Notes: generated from the sequence alone by a model not told the origin. Shown: positions 7,941 through 15,735, counted from the first letter of the stretch. The stretch is DNA of 22,720 nucleotides from CAYWWY01 sp964462525 (GCA_964462525.1 CAYWWY010000020.1:1-22720); one strand, 5' to 3'. Translations and numbers: made by a program.

Positions 7941-8498
7941 TTACTTTTGTTCTTCAATCTGTTTCTCTGTTTCCTGTTGAACAGGAATCGCGATCTTTAC
8001 CCGAGCTGGTTTGAGGATTTTGCTATGAAAAAGGTATCCTTTCTCAACCACTTCGATTATTGCGTACTCCTCAAATTCATTGGTTTCTTTCTTTTCGATA
8101 ACCTCGTGTTGATAGGGATTGAATGGGGTTCCCACATCTGCTTGAATTGGTTTCAATCCTTCCGATTCTAAAACCTGAATGAAAGATTGATAGATCATTT
8201 CAACCCCTTTTACCACCATCTTCATTTCTGAATTCATCTGGTTGGTTTGGAAATATTGCAATGCCCGTTCGAAATTCTCTACGACGGGGATTATTTTTTC
8301 AATCAATGAAGCATTTGCGTTTTGGATAATCCGTTGGTTCTCTTTTGCGGCGATTTGCTTGTATTCTTCAAAATCGATCGATATCTTTTGCGCGTGCTCT
8401 TTCCATTCCTGAAGCTTTTGGATATCTTGCTCCATTTTTTGCGTGATTTGTTCGTATTCTTGGATCTTTTCTTCCGGTTTTTTCATGGGTTCCATCAT
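7941..8498 (-). CDS. grpE: Nucleotide exchange factor GrpE
   Basis: 185 residues; releases ADP from DnaK. The N-terminal half (about 5-65) is a long charged coiled coil (KIQEYEQITQKMEQDIQKL). The C-terminal half has the GrpE core: VVENFERAL, then VVKGVEMIYQSFIQVLESEGL and the beta domain with GTPFNPYQHEVIE and VVEKGYLFHSKILKPARVKI. The gene overlaps hrcA as ATGATGG. AGGAGG is only one base before the first ATG but four before the second (8495), so the protein may start one codon later. Confidence 0.95.
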   Translation of the reverse strand: MMEPMKKPEEKIQEYEQITQKMEQDIQKLQEWKEHAQKISIDFEEYKQIAAKENQRIIQNANASLIEKIIPVVENFERALQYFQTNQMNSEMKMVVKGVEMIYQSFIQVLESEGLKPIQADVGTPFNPYQHEVIEKKETNEFEEYAIIEVVEKGYLFHSKILKPARVKIAIPVQQETEKQIEEQK

Positions 8499-9547
8499 TC
8501 CTCCTTTTGGGACAATGTGCTCATTCGCGTCATATATTCCGTGATTCTATTGCTGATATATTGCATTCCTCTTAGGTTTCCCAGGTAATCGGTCGCCTTA
8601 TGCGTAATGAGAACCAATCGACCGAGCGGGCTTTCTCCTGATTCGTACCGAGAAAAAAACAGCGTCATCTCTTTCAGCTCGGATCTACCTGTTTCTGTTC
8701 CGATTTGTACGCCCGTTTTCTGATCCCAAGGAAGATGGTCCAATAGCTCCATCAGTTCTGATTCATCTTCAACGAGAGTAACGATGTTTTGGAGCTGTTG
8801 ATGATCAACCATATCATCCTGGAGCAATTCTTCATACCCTTTTTTAAAGAATCTTTGTGATACAGATTGTTTCAATACGCTCTGCAGAAAGAGAAACAAA
8901 TGTTCAAGTTGACTATCGTACCACGAATAATCAGGTAGGTTGAGGAAACTCATAAGTTCTTTTACATCACCGAGCGCAATTCCATTCAACTTATCCGTCA
9001 AAAAATCTTCCATCTCTCTGGCAGGCAATTCTTCTTCGAAAAAGACCATAAAGTCTTCTGCAAGTCCCATATTGGTTATGAATACAACAACCCAGTATTG
9101 CTGAAAAACAGGATATATGGTTACCTTCTTAATCCTCATTTTTTCGATAAACGGTTTTTCCACAATAGCCAATCCTTTAAGCCAATGGGATATAAACCCT
9201 GAAAAGTTTGACAGAAGGTTTTGGATATTACCAACTTTCAATGACGACAACGAAGCAATGCCTCTTTCTTCAGGAGCTTCAAAAGGGAGTTTTTCAAGGC
9301 ATTGGACAAAAAACCGATATCCCTGATCCGTTGGCACCCTTCCCGCGGACGTATGGGGTTGAGTGATTAAGTCCTTTTCTTCTAGGTCCTTCATTACATT
9401 TCGTATGGTAGCGCTGCTACATTCAAGATCGGTAATGTCCAGAATCCGCTGGGAACTTACCGGTTTTCGAGATTGCGTGTACTCTTGAACGATACTATAC
9501 AACACACGGATTTCCCGTTCGTTCAGAATGATCTTTTCCCGATTCAT
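8495..9547 (-). CDS. hrcA: Heat-inducible transcription repressor HrcA
   Basis: 350 residues. HrcA binds CIRCE and represses heat-shock genes until chaperones become limiting. The N-terminal winged helix (about 8-75) includes VLYSIVQEYTQSRKPVSSQR, CSSATIRNVMKDLEEKDLI and QPHTSAGRVPTDQGYRFFV, all characteristic of the family. The C-terminal GAF-like region ends with the conserved VLITHKATDYLGNLRGMQY stretch. It is the first gene of hrcA-grpE-dnaJ and sits directly behind its own operator, so it should be autorepressed. The SD before ATG is weak (AAGG about nine bases upstream). Confidence 0.95.
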   Translation of the reverse strand: MNREKIILNEREIRVLYSIVQEYTQSRKPVSSQRILDITDLECSSATIRNVMKDLEEKDLITQPHTSAGRVPTDQGYRFFVQCLEKLPFEAPEERGIASLSSLKVGNIQNLLSNFSGFISHWLKGLAIVEKPFIEKMRIKKVTIYPVFQQYWVVVFITNMGLAEDFMVFFEEELPAREMEDFLTDKLNGIALGDVKELMSFLNLPDYSWYDSQLEHLFLFLQSVLKQSVSQRFFKKGYEELLQDDMVDHQQLQNIVTLVEDESELMELLDHLPWDQKTGVQIGTETGRSELKEMTLFFSRYESGESPLGRLVLITHKATDYLGNLRGMQYISNRITEYMTRMSTLSQKEE

Positions 9548-9565
9548 CGTATCAACCTTTCTTTG

Positions 9566-9592
9566 TTAGCACTCAGATCATAAGAGTGCTAA
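9566..9592 (-). promoter_or_regulatory. CIRCE operator (HrcA binding site)
   Basis: Perfect 9-9-9 inverted repeat TTAGCACTC-N9-GAGTGCTAA, matching the CIRCE consensus at every position. It begins seven bases downstream of the hrcA -10 box, over the expected transcription start, and ends 18 bases before the hrcA start codon. Confidence 0.98.
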
Positions 9593-9599
9593 CTATGTT

Positions 9600-9628
9600 A
9601 TCATACCATGGAATTCTTTTTTTGTCAA
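9600..9628 (-). promoter_or_regulatory. sigma-A promoter of hrcA-grpE-dnaJ
   Basis: On the minus strand TTGACA (9628-9623), an exact 17-base spacer, then TATGAT (9605-9600), with TGG just before the -10 (extended -10). The CIRCE element lies immediately downstream, as expected for HrcA repression. Confidence 0.93.
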
Positions 9629-9640
9629 GTATATTTCCGC

Positions 9641-9658
9641 GGGATCATTAATGATTCC
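9641..9658. promoter_or_regulatory. Palindrome upstream of the hrcA -35, possible operator
   Basis: GGGATCATTAATGATTCC is an 18-base palindrome with one mismatched pair around a perfect 12-base core ATCATTAATGAT. It lies 13 bases upstream of the hrcA -35 in the divergent hrcA/TetR gap. Whether a protein binds it is unknown. Confidence 0.35.
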
Positions 9659-9727
9659 ATCGGTATAAACGAATGCGGCCTGCGTTTCAGGAAAATTCAT
9701 ATACATAACATAAGAAACACTTTGGAA

Positions 9728-9745
9728 TTTTACCAAATGGTCAAA
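9728..9745. promoter_or_regulatory. Candidate operator of the divergent TetR-family gene
   Basis: TTTTACCAAATGGTCAAA is an 18-base imperfect palindrome with one mismatched flanking pair. It sits about 20 bases upstream of the candidate -10 (9766-9771) of the TetR gene and reaches its -35 region. TetR-family repressors commonly bind such palindromes at their own promoters. The link is inferred from position. Confidence 0.4.
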
Positions 9746-9762
9746 CATTGGGATGGATTTCA

Positions 9763-9771
9763 TGATACAAT
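9763..9771 (+). promoter_or_regulatory. Candidate extended -10 for the TetR-methyltransferase pair
   Basis: TGA-TACAAT, a TGn extended -10 lying 37 bases before the TetR start codon. There is no recognisable -35; the palindrome at 9728-9745 reaches that position. Confidence 0.4.
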
Positions 9772-9808
9772 TCAATGAGCCAAAAAAATCTCTAAGGAGG
9801 GTTTTCTG

Positions 9809-10396
9809 ATGGGTCCGAAAAATGATACTCGTAGGCTTATTCTGGACGCTGCGAAGGTAGTTTTTGCCAACAAGGGTTATGACGGTGGAACCATGGATGA
9901 AATTGCTTCAGAAGCAGGGATAAAGAAAGCGCTGATCTTTTATTATTTCCCCTCCAAAGAAGATCTGTTTTTAGGGGTGTGGAAAGAAGGTATTGATGAA
10001 TTGGAAAACTATCTCTTTGCGGAAATGGAAGGAGAACTCTCTTTTTTACGGAAAATCAAGCGCTTGCTTCGCTCCTACATCGAATTTGTTCTCCATCACA
10101 AAGATATCATGAAACTGATTGAAATGAACCGGAACAAAGTCTTAGAGACCCGTAAAGAATTAAAACCCTGGCCTCAGATCCACCAACGATACTCTTCATT
10201 CATTCATCGCATCGAAGATCTCATCGAAGAAGGGAAAACCATGAATTCGATTCCGCAATCGATTTCAACACACGCTACTGCTCGGATCATTGCTCATGGA
10301 ATGGGTTTAGGCGCTATGGAGAGCGATTTGTCTTTGGATACGATTGTCCAGTTCATTTTGAACGGAATGTCCCTTCCATCAGAATCAACGTCATGA
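9809..10396 (+). CDS. TetR/AcrR-family transcriptional regulator
   Basis: 195 residues. The N-terminal DNA-binding domain (about 6-55) is typical: RLILDAAKVVFANKGYDGGT, MDEIASEAGIKKALIFYYFP and SKEDLFLGVW. The all-helical C-terminal ligand/dimer domain (60-190) shows no motif that identifies the inducer. Start ATG with AAGGAGG nine bases upstream. It is divergent from hrcA and followed after one base by a methyltransferase gene, which is probably a target or partner. Two palindromes in the upstream gap are operator candidates. Confidence 0.93.
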   Translation: MGPKNDTRRLILDAAKVVFANKGYDGGTMDEIASEAGIKKALIFYYFPSKEDLFLGVWKEGIDELENYLFAEMEGELSFLRKIKRLLRSYIEFVLHHKDIMKLIEMNRNKVLETRKELKPWPQIHQRYSSFIHRIEDLIEEGKTMNSIPQSISTHATARIIAHGMGLGAMESDLSLDTIVQFILNGMSLPSESTS

Positions 10397-10397
10397 T

Positions 10398-11480
10398 ATG
10401 CACTTTTTTCTTGATGTTAGCATAGCAGGGGAGCAGACCAGTAGAGAAATCATTCATGACTATTGTGTCTGGTTTAAGAAACGGGATCCGGTCACATTAA
10501 CGGTTTTTTTTTCAAAATCGCTTTCCCCGCTCCTGGAACTGCAAGAATCGGCGAAAAATCTTTCTCTTCCTTTTCCTAATGAGCAACCCCCTAAAATCCG
10601 TTGGGTCCATAAAAAAGTACCTTTTTCCTCTCTTCATCGGTACTATTCTCGAAAGGTCCTGGTCAACGAAATCAATCCCTATCGGATGGGGGATCTTTTT
10701 CGCATTTTTCGATTAACCCATCCATTTCTTGATTCAGAACCCTACGAGTCCCAAGCAACAGCCATCCAGTTCGATCTGCGGTATGTAAAACAGTTTGGTG
10801 CAAAGAACAATCCTTACAAACCCGCGATTGTCCATGACTTTGTTCAATACCTATCCTGCAATCCCACTCACTCTGCGATCGAGTTCGGATGTGGAGCGGG
10901 TTCTGTGTTTTCATTGATCAAGGATCAAATACAACACCCTCTTAAGCAGTATGTGGGAATGGATCGAAGCCGATCACTAATCATCAAAGCGAAAGACACG
11001 TATCAAGAGAATAGGGAAGTCTCGTTTCAATTGGGTGATATCAGCCAAATTCCTTACCCAAATCAGGCGTTCGATGTTGGGTTTTCGGAAAGTGTCCTTC
11101 CTTATATTTCCGATCCTTTGAAAGCTTTGCGAGAAATGAAACGCGTTTCACGATATGGGTTTTTCTGCCGGTTGTACTCCATACCGAAAGCCCCGCACAA
11201 CCTCCCGATGGGAAAAGATCGTCAAACAATTCTTCTGAACACAGGAGCGGTTTGGAAATTTGATTCTCAGCCAAGGGACCATACATTTGTCATTCCAAAG
11301 ACAAGCGCTGTGCAATCATTAGTAGAAAACTGGGAAACCGTCGTTGTGATTCAAAACCAAGAGGATCAATTTTTCAAGCCTTTAGGTATCCGCACCATCA
11401 ATTTTTTCATTTATCCTCGTTCTTGGTATCATACACATAAGTCCATAGTGAATAGAAGCAATCATGTTCTCATGCAATAA
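10398..11480 (+). CDS. Class I SAM-dependent methyltransferase, target unknown
   Basis: 360 residues. Residues about 155-260 form a Rossmann methyltransferase core (Methyltransf_11 type): motif I AIEFGCGAGSV (160-170), an acidic residue after the second strand in VGMD (Asp189), LGDISQIPYPNQAFDVGFSE (212-231), and LREMKRVSRYG. The 150 residues before it match no family I recognise and are long for such an enzyme; the last 90 residues are also unassigned. ATG starts one base after the TetR stop without a clear ribosome site, so translation is probably coupled. It lies before the flagellar operon, but nothing in the sequence ties it to flagella. Confidence 0.85.
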   Translation: MHFFLDVSIAGEQTSREIIHDYCVWFKKRDPVTLTVFFSKSLSPLLELQESAKNLSLPFPNEQPPKIRWVHKKVPFSSLHRYYSRKVLVNEINPYRMGDLFRIFRLTHPFLDSEPYESQATAIQFDLRYVKQFGAKNNPYKPAIVHDFVQYLSCNPTHSAIEFGCGAGSVFSLIKDQIQHPLKQYVGMDRSRSLIIKAKDTYQENREVSFQLGDISQIPYPNQAFDVGFSESVLPYISDPLKALREMKRVSRYGFFCRLYSIPKAPHNLPMGKDRQTILLNTGAVWKFDSQPRDHTFVIPKTSAVQSLVENWETVVVIQNQEDQFFKPLGIRTINFFIYPRSWYHTHKSIVNRSNHVLMQ

Positions 11481-11533
11481 AAAATTAGGAATGAACTCTT
11501 CGATAGAGAAAGATGGGACAAGGAGGGATCTTT

Positions 11534-11938
11534 GTGCAAGGGTTTTTCAACACGAACTTTAGTACACTTAAAATGGCAATGGACGCTTCTTCTGTCCGAC
11601 ATCAAGTGATTGCTCAAAACATTGCCAATTCGGAAACACCAAACTATAAACGCTTGGAAGTTCGATTTGAAGACGAACTGAAAAAACATTTGCACAAAAA
11701 AGACCTTTCCCTTAAAACACCGCACCCAAAACATATTTCAAACCATCCGCAAAGCTTGGACCATGTTTCCATCCAAGTCAGCAGAGTAGTGGAAACAACA
11801 ATCACAAACGATGAGAACAATGTAGACCTTGACCGTGAGATGGCTTTGATGGCTTATAACACAATTCGGTATCAAACGCTTTCCCGGCTAATGGAAGCCA
11901 ACATTGGTCGATACTATACCGTAATGAGAGGTGCCTAA
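11534..11938 (+). CDS. flgB: Flagellar basal-body rod protein FlgB
   Basis: 134 residues from GTG at 11534. That start is preferred over the in-frame ATG at 11513 because AAGGAGGG (11520-11527) lies six bases before the GTG and inside the longer reading. FlgB forms the proximal rod next to the MS ring. The N-terminal helix has the rod-family pattern MDASSVRHQVIAQNIANSET followed by PNYKR. The C-terminal helix has DREMALMAYNTIRYQTLSRL, the partner strand of the rod coiled coil. First of seven closely packed flagellar genes. The stretch before it (11478-11506) has a TAAA and a CGATA but with 17-base spacing, so a sigma-28 promoter is doubtful. Confidence 0.95.
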   Translation: MQGFFNTNFSTLKMAMDASSVRHQVIAQNIANSETPNYKRLEVRFEDELKKHLHKKDLSLKTPHPKHISNHPQSLDHVSIQVSRVVETTITNDENNVDLDREMALMAYNTIRYQTLSRLMEANIGRYYTVMRGA

Positions 11939-11940
11939 GT

Positions 11941-12384
11941 ATGTTGAATCTGTTTGAGACAATGAACATAAGCGCGTCGGGTATGACAGCTCAGCGGGCA
12001 CGTTTGGATGTAATCGCTAGCAATATTGCCAATGCGGAAACAACAAGAGGTCACGACAACGAACCGTATCGAAGAAAAACAGTGCTTTTCTCTGAGATCA
12101 TTCAGAACGAACTCCTTGCGCCGGAAAGCGCTCAGTCGGGTATGAATCTTGGCGGGGTCCGTATTGTTCGAATTGAAGAGGATCAACGCCCGTTTCGTTT
12201 GGTATTTGATCCCTCTCACCCGGATGCGGATGATACAGGGTATGTTCAGATGCCCAATGTCAATGTGTTGAAAGAGATGATCGACCTCATCAATGCACAG
12301 AGATCGTATGAAGCAAACGCATCGGTAGTTAGCGCGACAAAGGCATTTGCAACTGCAGCGCTTCAGATTAGAGGTGGTGGATAA
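11941..12384 (+). CDS. flgC: Flagellar basal-body rod protein FlgC
   Basis: 147 residues, normal for the family; part of the proximal rod. N-terminal rod signature MNISASGMTAQRARLDVIAS then NIANAETT. C-terminal signature YVQMPNVNVLKEMIDLINAQ then RSYEANASVVSATKAF, both strongly conserved in FlgC. It starts two bases after the flgB stop with GAGGTG upstream, so it is co-translated with flgB. Confidence 0.97.
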   Translation: MLNLFETMNISASGMTAQRARLDVIASNIANAETTRGHDNEPYRRKTVLFSEIIQNELLAPESAQSGMNLGGVRIVRIEEDQRPFRLVFDPSHPDADDTGYVQMPNVNVLKEMIDLINAQRSYEANASVVSATKAFATAALQIRGGG

Positions 12385-12386
12385 GA

Positions 12387-12713
12387 ATGGTAGACAAGAT
12401 CGACGGTATTTCAAATCTAAACCCGATATCCCCAATAAAACCAGTTACACCAACCGACACTCCTTCCAAAGCAAATGCAGCGAAAGGAGCGGGCCCAGAT
12501 TTTGGAAAAATCCTTGCTCACGCATTGGAAGAAGTCAATCAGCAGCAAAAAACAGCGGAGCAAAAAGCGGACGATTTTGCTGCAGGGAAAATCAGCAACA
12601 TTCATGATGTAATCATTTCGGCTGAACAAGCGGCAATGTCCTTGAGGCTTACAACAGAAATCCGAAACAAGATTGTCGATGCATATCGAGAAATTATGCG
12701 AATGCAGCTATAA
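12387..12713 (+). CDS. fliE: Flagellar hook-basal body protein FliE
   Basis: 108 residues. FliE joins the MS ring to the rod. The first 35 residues are polar and Pro-rich (NLNPISPIKPVTPT), then comes the FliE core with FGKILAHALEEVNQQQKTAE, DVIISAEQAAMSLRLTTEIR and NKIVDAYREIMRMQL at the C-terminus, as in the family. It begins two bases after the flgC stop with GGTGG upstream, keeping the usual flgB-flgC-fliE order. Confidence 0.96.
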   Translation: MVDKIDGISNLNPISPIKPVTPTDTPSKANAAKGAGPDFGKILAHALEEVNQQQKTAEQKADDFAAGKISNIHDVIISAEQAAMSLRLTTEIRNKIVDAYREIMRMQL

Positions 12714-12718
12714 AAGCA

Positions 12719-13765
12719 ATGCGGCAATGGTGGATCTTTCTTTTTTTGCTCTCGTTTCCCTATCTCTTTTTTGCTCAGACCGGGTCCGAACCAGTCTTTT
12801 TAAAACCTCAGGTTGAAGTTCTCCCAGAGAGCACACGAGTCTTTTTTCAGGATCTAATCGAAAACCCCCATGTTTTGGACGAAACAGTATGGATCGAAAT
12901 GGGGAAATTGATTTTCGGTTTTGCTCCTCTTTCTGGTAGATCCTATCAGGTGGAAACGAGTTATGTTGTGTCCAAGATCCAACATCACTTTCCTGAATTA
13001 TCGGTGTTTCCTACTGGCCTATTAACGATTACTATTGCAAAACCATCACTTACAGCAACTCTTACCGATTTTGCCAAACCACATTCTCTCCTTATTCCTC
13101 CATCAATCACAGAGACCGTCCAACAAGGCAATTTTCATGGTTCATTAGAAGAAAAGATTCTTAGCCAAATCATTCCTCGGGTCTTTGATCAAGCTGAATT
13201 GATTGCTCACGCATTTCAGAATACACACCTCGTCTTTGAAAAACCCCTTCCTGAAGAAATCGAATGGGACGATCTTCAGATCAATGTATCGCGTTCCGGG
13301 AGAGGCGTCTTTGTGGTGTTTGTCCGTGGGTTGAAGGAAAATAGTGTATCCTTCCTATACAATTCGAGAGTGCAAGCCATTTGGTATCAGGAAATAGCAG
13401 TATCTAAGACCAATATTCCATATGGACAATCGATTACCAATGATCATATTGAATTCCGTACGCTTAATTATTACGAAGGGACTGATCCGATACGAAAGGA
13501 AGATTTCCGCCAAGGGTTAATTGCTCGTAGTTTTATTCGATCGGGGGTTGTTCTTTCGAACACCATGTTTATTCCCCCTTGGGATGTACGCAAAGGGCAA
13601 ACCATCATGGCTCAAGTAGAAATTGATGGGGTGGTTGTTCGAGCGCAAGTTGAAGTGTTGAAAGATGGTCGAATAGGAGAGTTGATCAGAACGCAGAATA
13701 CTACTTCAGGAGCATATGTAACTGGGATTTTAGAAGAAGGTCTTTTGCTTCGGGTAACCTTTTAG
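12719..13765 (+). CDS. flgA: Flagella basal body P-ring formation protein FlgA
   Basis: 348 residues. FlgA is the periplasmic chaperone for P-ring assembly from FlgI. A signal peptide (about 1-20: a basic start, hydrophobic core and FFAQT) is visible. The C-terminal 130 residues are the recognisable SAF/ChapFlgA region: NIPYGQSITNDHIEFRTL, RSFIRSGVVLSNTMF, VRKGQTIMAQVEIDGVVVR and GRIGELIRTQNTTSG. The middle part (25-210) is poorly conserved and somewhat long. ATG follows the fliE stop by five bases with no clear Shine-Dalgarno sequence, suggesting reinitiation. Confidence 0.9.
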   Translation: MRQWWIFLFLLSFPYLFFAQTGSEPVFLKPQVEVLPESTRVFFQDLIENPHVLDETVWIEMGKLIFGFAPLSGRSYQVETSYVVSKIQHHFPELSVFPTGLLTITIAKPSLTATLTDFAKPHSLLIPPSITETVQQGNFHGSLEEKILSQIIPRVFDQAELIAHAFQNTHLVFEKPLPEEIEWDDLQINVSRSGRGVFVVFVRGLKENSVSFLYNSRVQAIWYQEIAVSKTNIPYGQSITNDHIEFRTLNYYEGTDPIRKEDFRQGLIARSFIRSGVVLSNTMFIPPWDVRKGQTIMAQVEIDGVVVRAQVEVLKDGRIGELIRTQNTTSGAYVTGILEEGLLLRVTF

Positions 13766-13776
13766 TGGAGGGGTAA

Positions 13777-14406
13777 ATGAATCGAAGAGCGTTATTTCGA
13801 GGAGTTATTATCGTTCAACTGATGCTGTTTTTGGGAATCGGTTTTAGTTTATCGCTATGGCAAGCCTCTGAAAACCCCAAATTCCGGAATCTTTACAGTG
13901 ATATGAAAGCGTATAAAGTAGGAGACATTTTGACAATCCTAATTATGGAAAGCTCCTCTTTTGAACAAAGAGACGATCACAGCGATCGAAAGGGCGGGTT
14001 GATTACTCAGACGTTTTCATTAATCCGGAATATCAGCAATATCGATCTGAACCGATTTATTCCCACGAGCGGAGATCCGGAAATCCCTAATCCTACTGTT
14101 TCTACAGACAATACTGCGCGTTCACAAGTGACCGCTCGTGTAGCAGGCAGGATCAACGATATTGATGCTAACGGCAACCTCCTCATAGAAGGCAGGCGAG
14201 AGATAAAAGTAGGGAATGATCTTCGAGAAATCGTGGTTCAGGGAGTGGTTCGGCCTGCTGACATTTCCTCTGACAACACGGTGGAATCCTATCGGATTGC
14301 AGACGCTCGGATTTGGTACAATGGCGAAATCGTCTTCCAACAGGATCCAAGAGAGCAAAGTTGGCTTGGATATATCCTTTCTGGAATTGCGGGGGTGATC
14401 TTCTAG
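13777..14406 (+). CDS. flgH: Flagellar L-ring protein FlgH, no lipid-anchor cysteine
   Basis: 209 residues. FlgH forms the outer-membrane bushing around the rod. Family segments: LYSDMKAYKVGDILTILIME, ARVAGRINDIDANGNLLIEG, VQGVVRPADISSDNTVES and IADARIWYNGEI; the C-terminus is hydrophobic (GYILSGIAGVIF). The N-terminus (about 8-28) is a signal or anchor segment. There is no lipobox, and the whole protein has no cysteine, unlike proteobacterial FlgH lipoproteins. ATG has GGAGGGG five bases upstream. The stop overlaps the GTG of flgI by one base. Confidence 0.95.
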   Translation: MNRRALFRGVIIVQLMLFLGIGFSLSLWQASENPKFRNLYSDMKAYKVGDILTILIMESSSFEQRDDHSDRKGGLITQTFSLIRNISNIDLNRFIPTSGDPEIPNPTVSTDNTARSQVTARVAGRINDIDANGNLLIEGRREIKVGNDLREIVVQGVVRPADISSDNTVESYRIADARIWYNGEIVFQQDPREQSWLGYILSGIAGVIF

Positions 14407-15422
14407 TGGGTGTACGAAAATGGGTTTTCATCGTAGGTATTTTGATCCTGATGGGTTCTCTGTCTTTAGCCGCAATGGTGCGATTGAAGGATATCGCCCG
14501 TTTCCGGGGAGCCCGGGACAATCAACTCTTTGGAATCGGTTTGGTGATAGGACTCAGCGGAACCGGTGATTCGGGAACCGTTCCCTCTTCTCTTCTTAGC
14601 AATATGCTCAAGAACTTCGGAATTACCGTTTCCGCAAATGATCTCCGATCACAGAACACAGCGCTTGTGATGGTCACTGCGGACATCCCCGCATTTTACA
14701 AAGAAGGAATGCGTTTGGACATCCAAATCGCATCTATTGGCAATGCAAAGTCTTTGAACAATGGGGTGCTTTTGCAAACCCCGCTTTATGGAGCCGATGG
14801 AATGGTCTATGCGGTAGCGCAGGGTCAACTATCTCTAGGAGGAGAGAACATTGGAGCTTCGATCAATTTACAAAACCGCTTTCCTTTGGTCGCATATTTA
14901 CCTGGTGGCGCAATTATCGAACGGGAGATCCCTACATCGATTGTGGATGCGAACTCTGTAACCTTGCTCCTGCTCAATCCTGATTTTACAACTGCTGCGC
15001 GAGTTACGCAAGCAATCAATACGAAATTCGGAGAGCAGATTTCTCGCGCTTTGGATCCAACCTCAGTAAAGATCCGCATTCCAGATGTTTTCATCGATGA
15101 TTTGATTCCCTTTCTTTCAATCATCGAAGAAGTCGAAGTTATTCCGGATTCTGTAGCTCGAGTAATCATCAACGAACGTACAGGTACTGTGGTTATGGGT
15201 GGAAATGTGCGTGTAGACGATTTTACTCTTTCATATGGGGGGTTTTCAATAACGATACGAAACGGAAAAGTCTCTACTGGCGATAATCCTGGTCCGGATA
15301 GTTCAATCGAGAACTTGGTTAGTGGATTGAGAGCGATTGGCGCTACACCGCAAGATATTATCGCAGTCCTTCAGTCTTTGAGAGAAGCAGGCGTATTGCA
15401 TGCTCAACTCGTTATGATGTAG
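14406..15422 (+). CDS. flgI: Flagellar P-ring protein FlgI
   Basis: 338 residues from GTG at 14406, which shares a base with the flgH stop (TAGTG) and has GGTGAT upstream; the frame continues further upstream inside flgH, but that would lose the signal peptide. Residues 1-24 are a signal peptide (basic start, IVGILILMGSLSLAA). Mature family segments: RLKDIARFRGARDNQLFGIG, LVIGLSGTGDSGT, NTALVMVTADIPAF, VIINERTGTVVMGGNVRVDD and a C-terminal IAVLQSLREAGVLHAQLV. The protein polymerises around the rod in the periplasm with help from FlgA. Confidence 0.97.
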   Translation: MGVRKWVFIVGILILMGSLSLAAMVRLKDIARFRGARDNQLFGIGLVIGLSGTGDSGTVPSSLLSNMLKNFGITVSANDLRSQNTALVMVTADIPAFYKEGMRLDIQIASIGNAKSLNNGVLLQTPLYGADGMVYAVAQGQLSLGGENIGASINLQNRFPLVAYLPGGAIIEREIPTSIVDANSVTLLLLNPDFTTAARVTQAINTKFGEQISRALDPTSVKIRIPDVFIDDLIPFLSIIEEVEVIPDSVARVIINERTGTVVMGGNVRVDDFTLSYGGFSITIRNGKVSTGDNPGPDSSIENLVSGLRAIGATPQDIIAVLQSLREAGVLHAQLVMM

Positions 15423-15432
15423 GAGGGAAGGG

Positions 15433-15735
15433 ATGATCGATTCTTTGCTTTCAATATCAACCAACCAATCTTCTGAACTGGTCGCGAACCCTGGGGTTTC
15501 TTCCAAAGACGCGCTTCGCGAAGCGGTAGACGATTTTGTATCCATCTTCATGGCTCAACTCTTCAAGCAGATGGACGAATCCATACCCAGGAGCGGATTC
15601 ATAGAAGAGTCTTTCGGTCAAAAATGGTTTCGAGAGATGCTGTATGACGAGTACGCGAAAAGCGCCTCCAAACAGGCCCTAAAACCCCTGGGAGACGCTT
15701 TGTACAAACAATTATCCGCTTATCATGTTCGGTAA
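15433..15735 (+). CDS. flgJ: Rod-binding protein FlgJ, N-terminal domain only
   Basis: 100 residues. The Rod-binding domain is clear: ALREAVDDFVSIFMAQLFKQ, MDESIPRS, GQKWFREMLYDEYAKSASKQ and LGDALYKQLS. The muramidase domain of enterobacterial FlgJ is absent, as in many lineages; another enzyme must open the peptidoglycan. Start ATG with AGGAGGG upstream, 10 bases after flgI. Last gene of the flagellar run, with only 24 bases before the converging ABC ATPase gene and no clear terminator. Distal-rod genes flgF and flgG are not in the window. Confidence 0.9.
   Translation: MIDSLLSISTNQSSELVANPGVSSKDALREAVDDFVSIFMAQLFKQMDESIPRSGFIEESFGQKWFREMLYDEYAKSASKQALKPLGDALYKQLSAYHVR

Noticed and set aside
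9593..9775. 60-codon minus-strand frame with TTG start between hrcA and the TetR gene
   Set aside because: It has no ribosome site, and it runs through the hrcA promoter and two palindromes and ends in the CIRCE region. The gap is fully explained as a divergent control region.
11478..11506. Sigma-28 flagellar promoter (TAAA ... TTCGATAG) before flgB
   Set aside because: The spacer is 17 bases instead of about 15, the TAAA is part of the previous stop codon, and only the CGATA part of the -10 matches. Not listed as a feature.
11935..12435. 166-codon minus-strand frame opposite flgC
   Set aside because: It lies antisense to a highly conserved flgC and has Cys/Arg-rich composition typical of a shadow frame. 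No ribosome site or family resemblance.
14313..14405. Upstream extension of the flgI frame into flgH
   Set aside because: The extension is flgH coding sequence in another frame. GTG at 14406 gives a proper signal peptide and a one-base overlap with the flgH stop.
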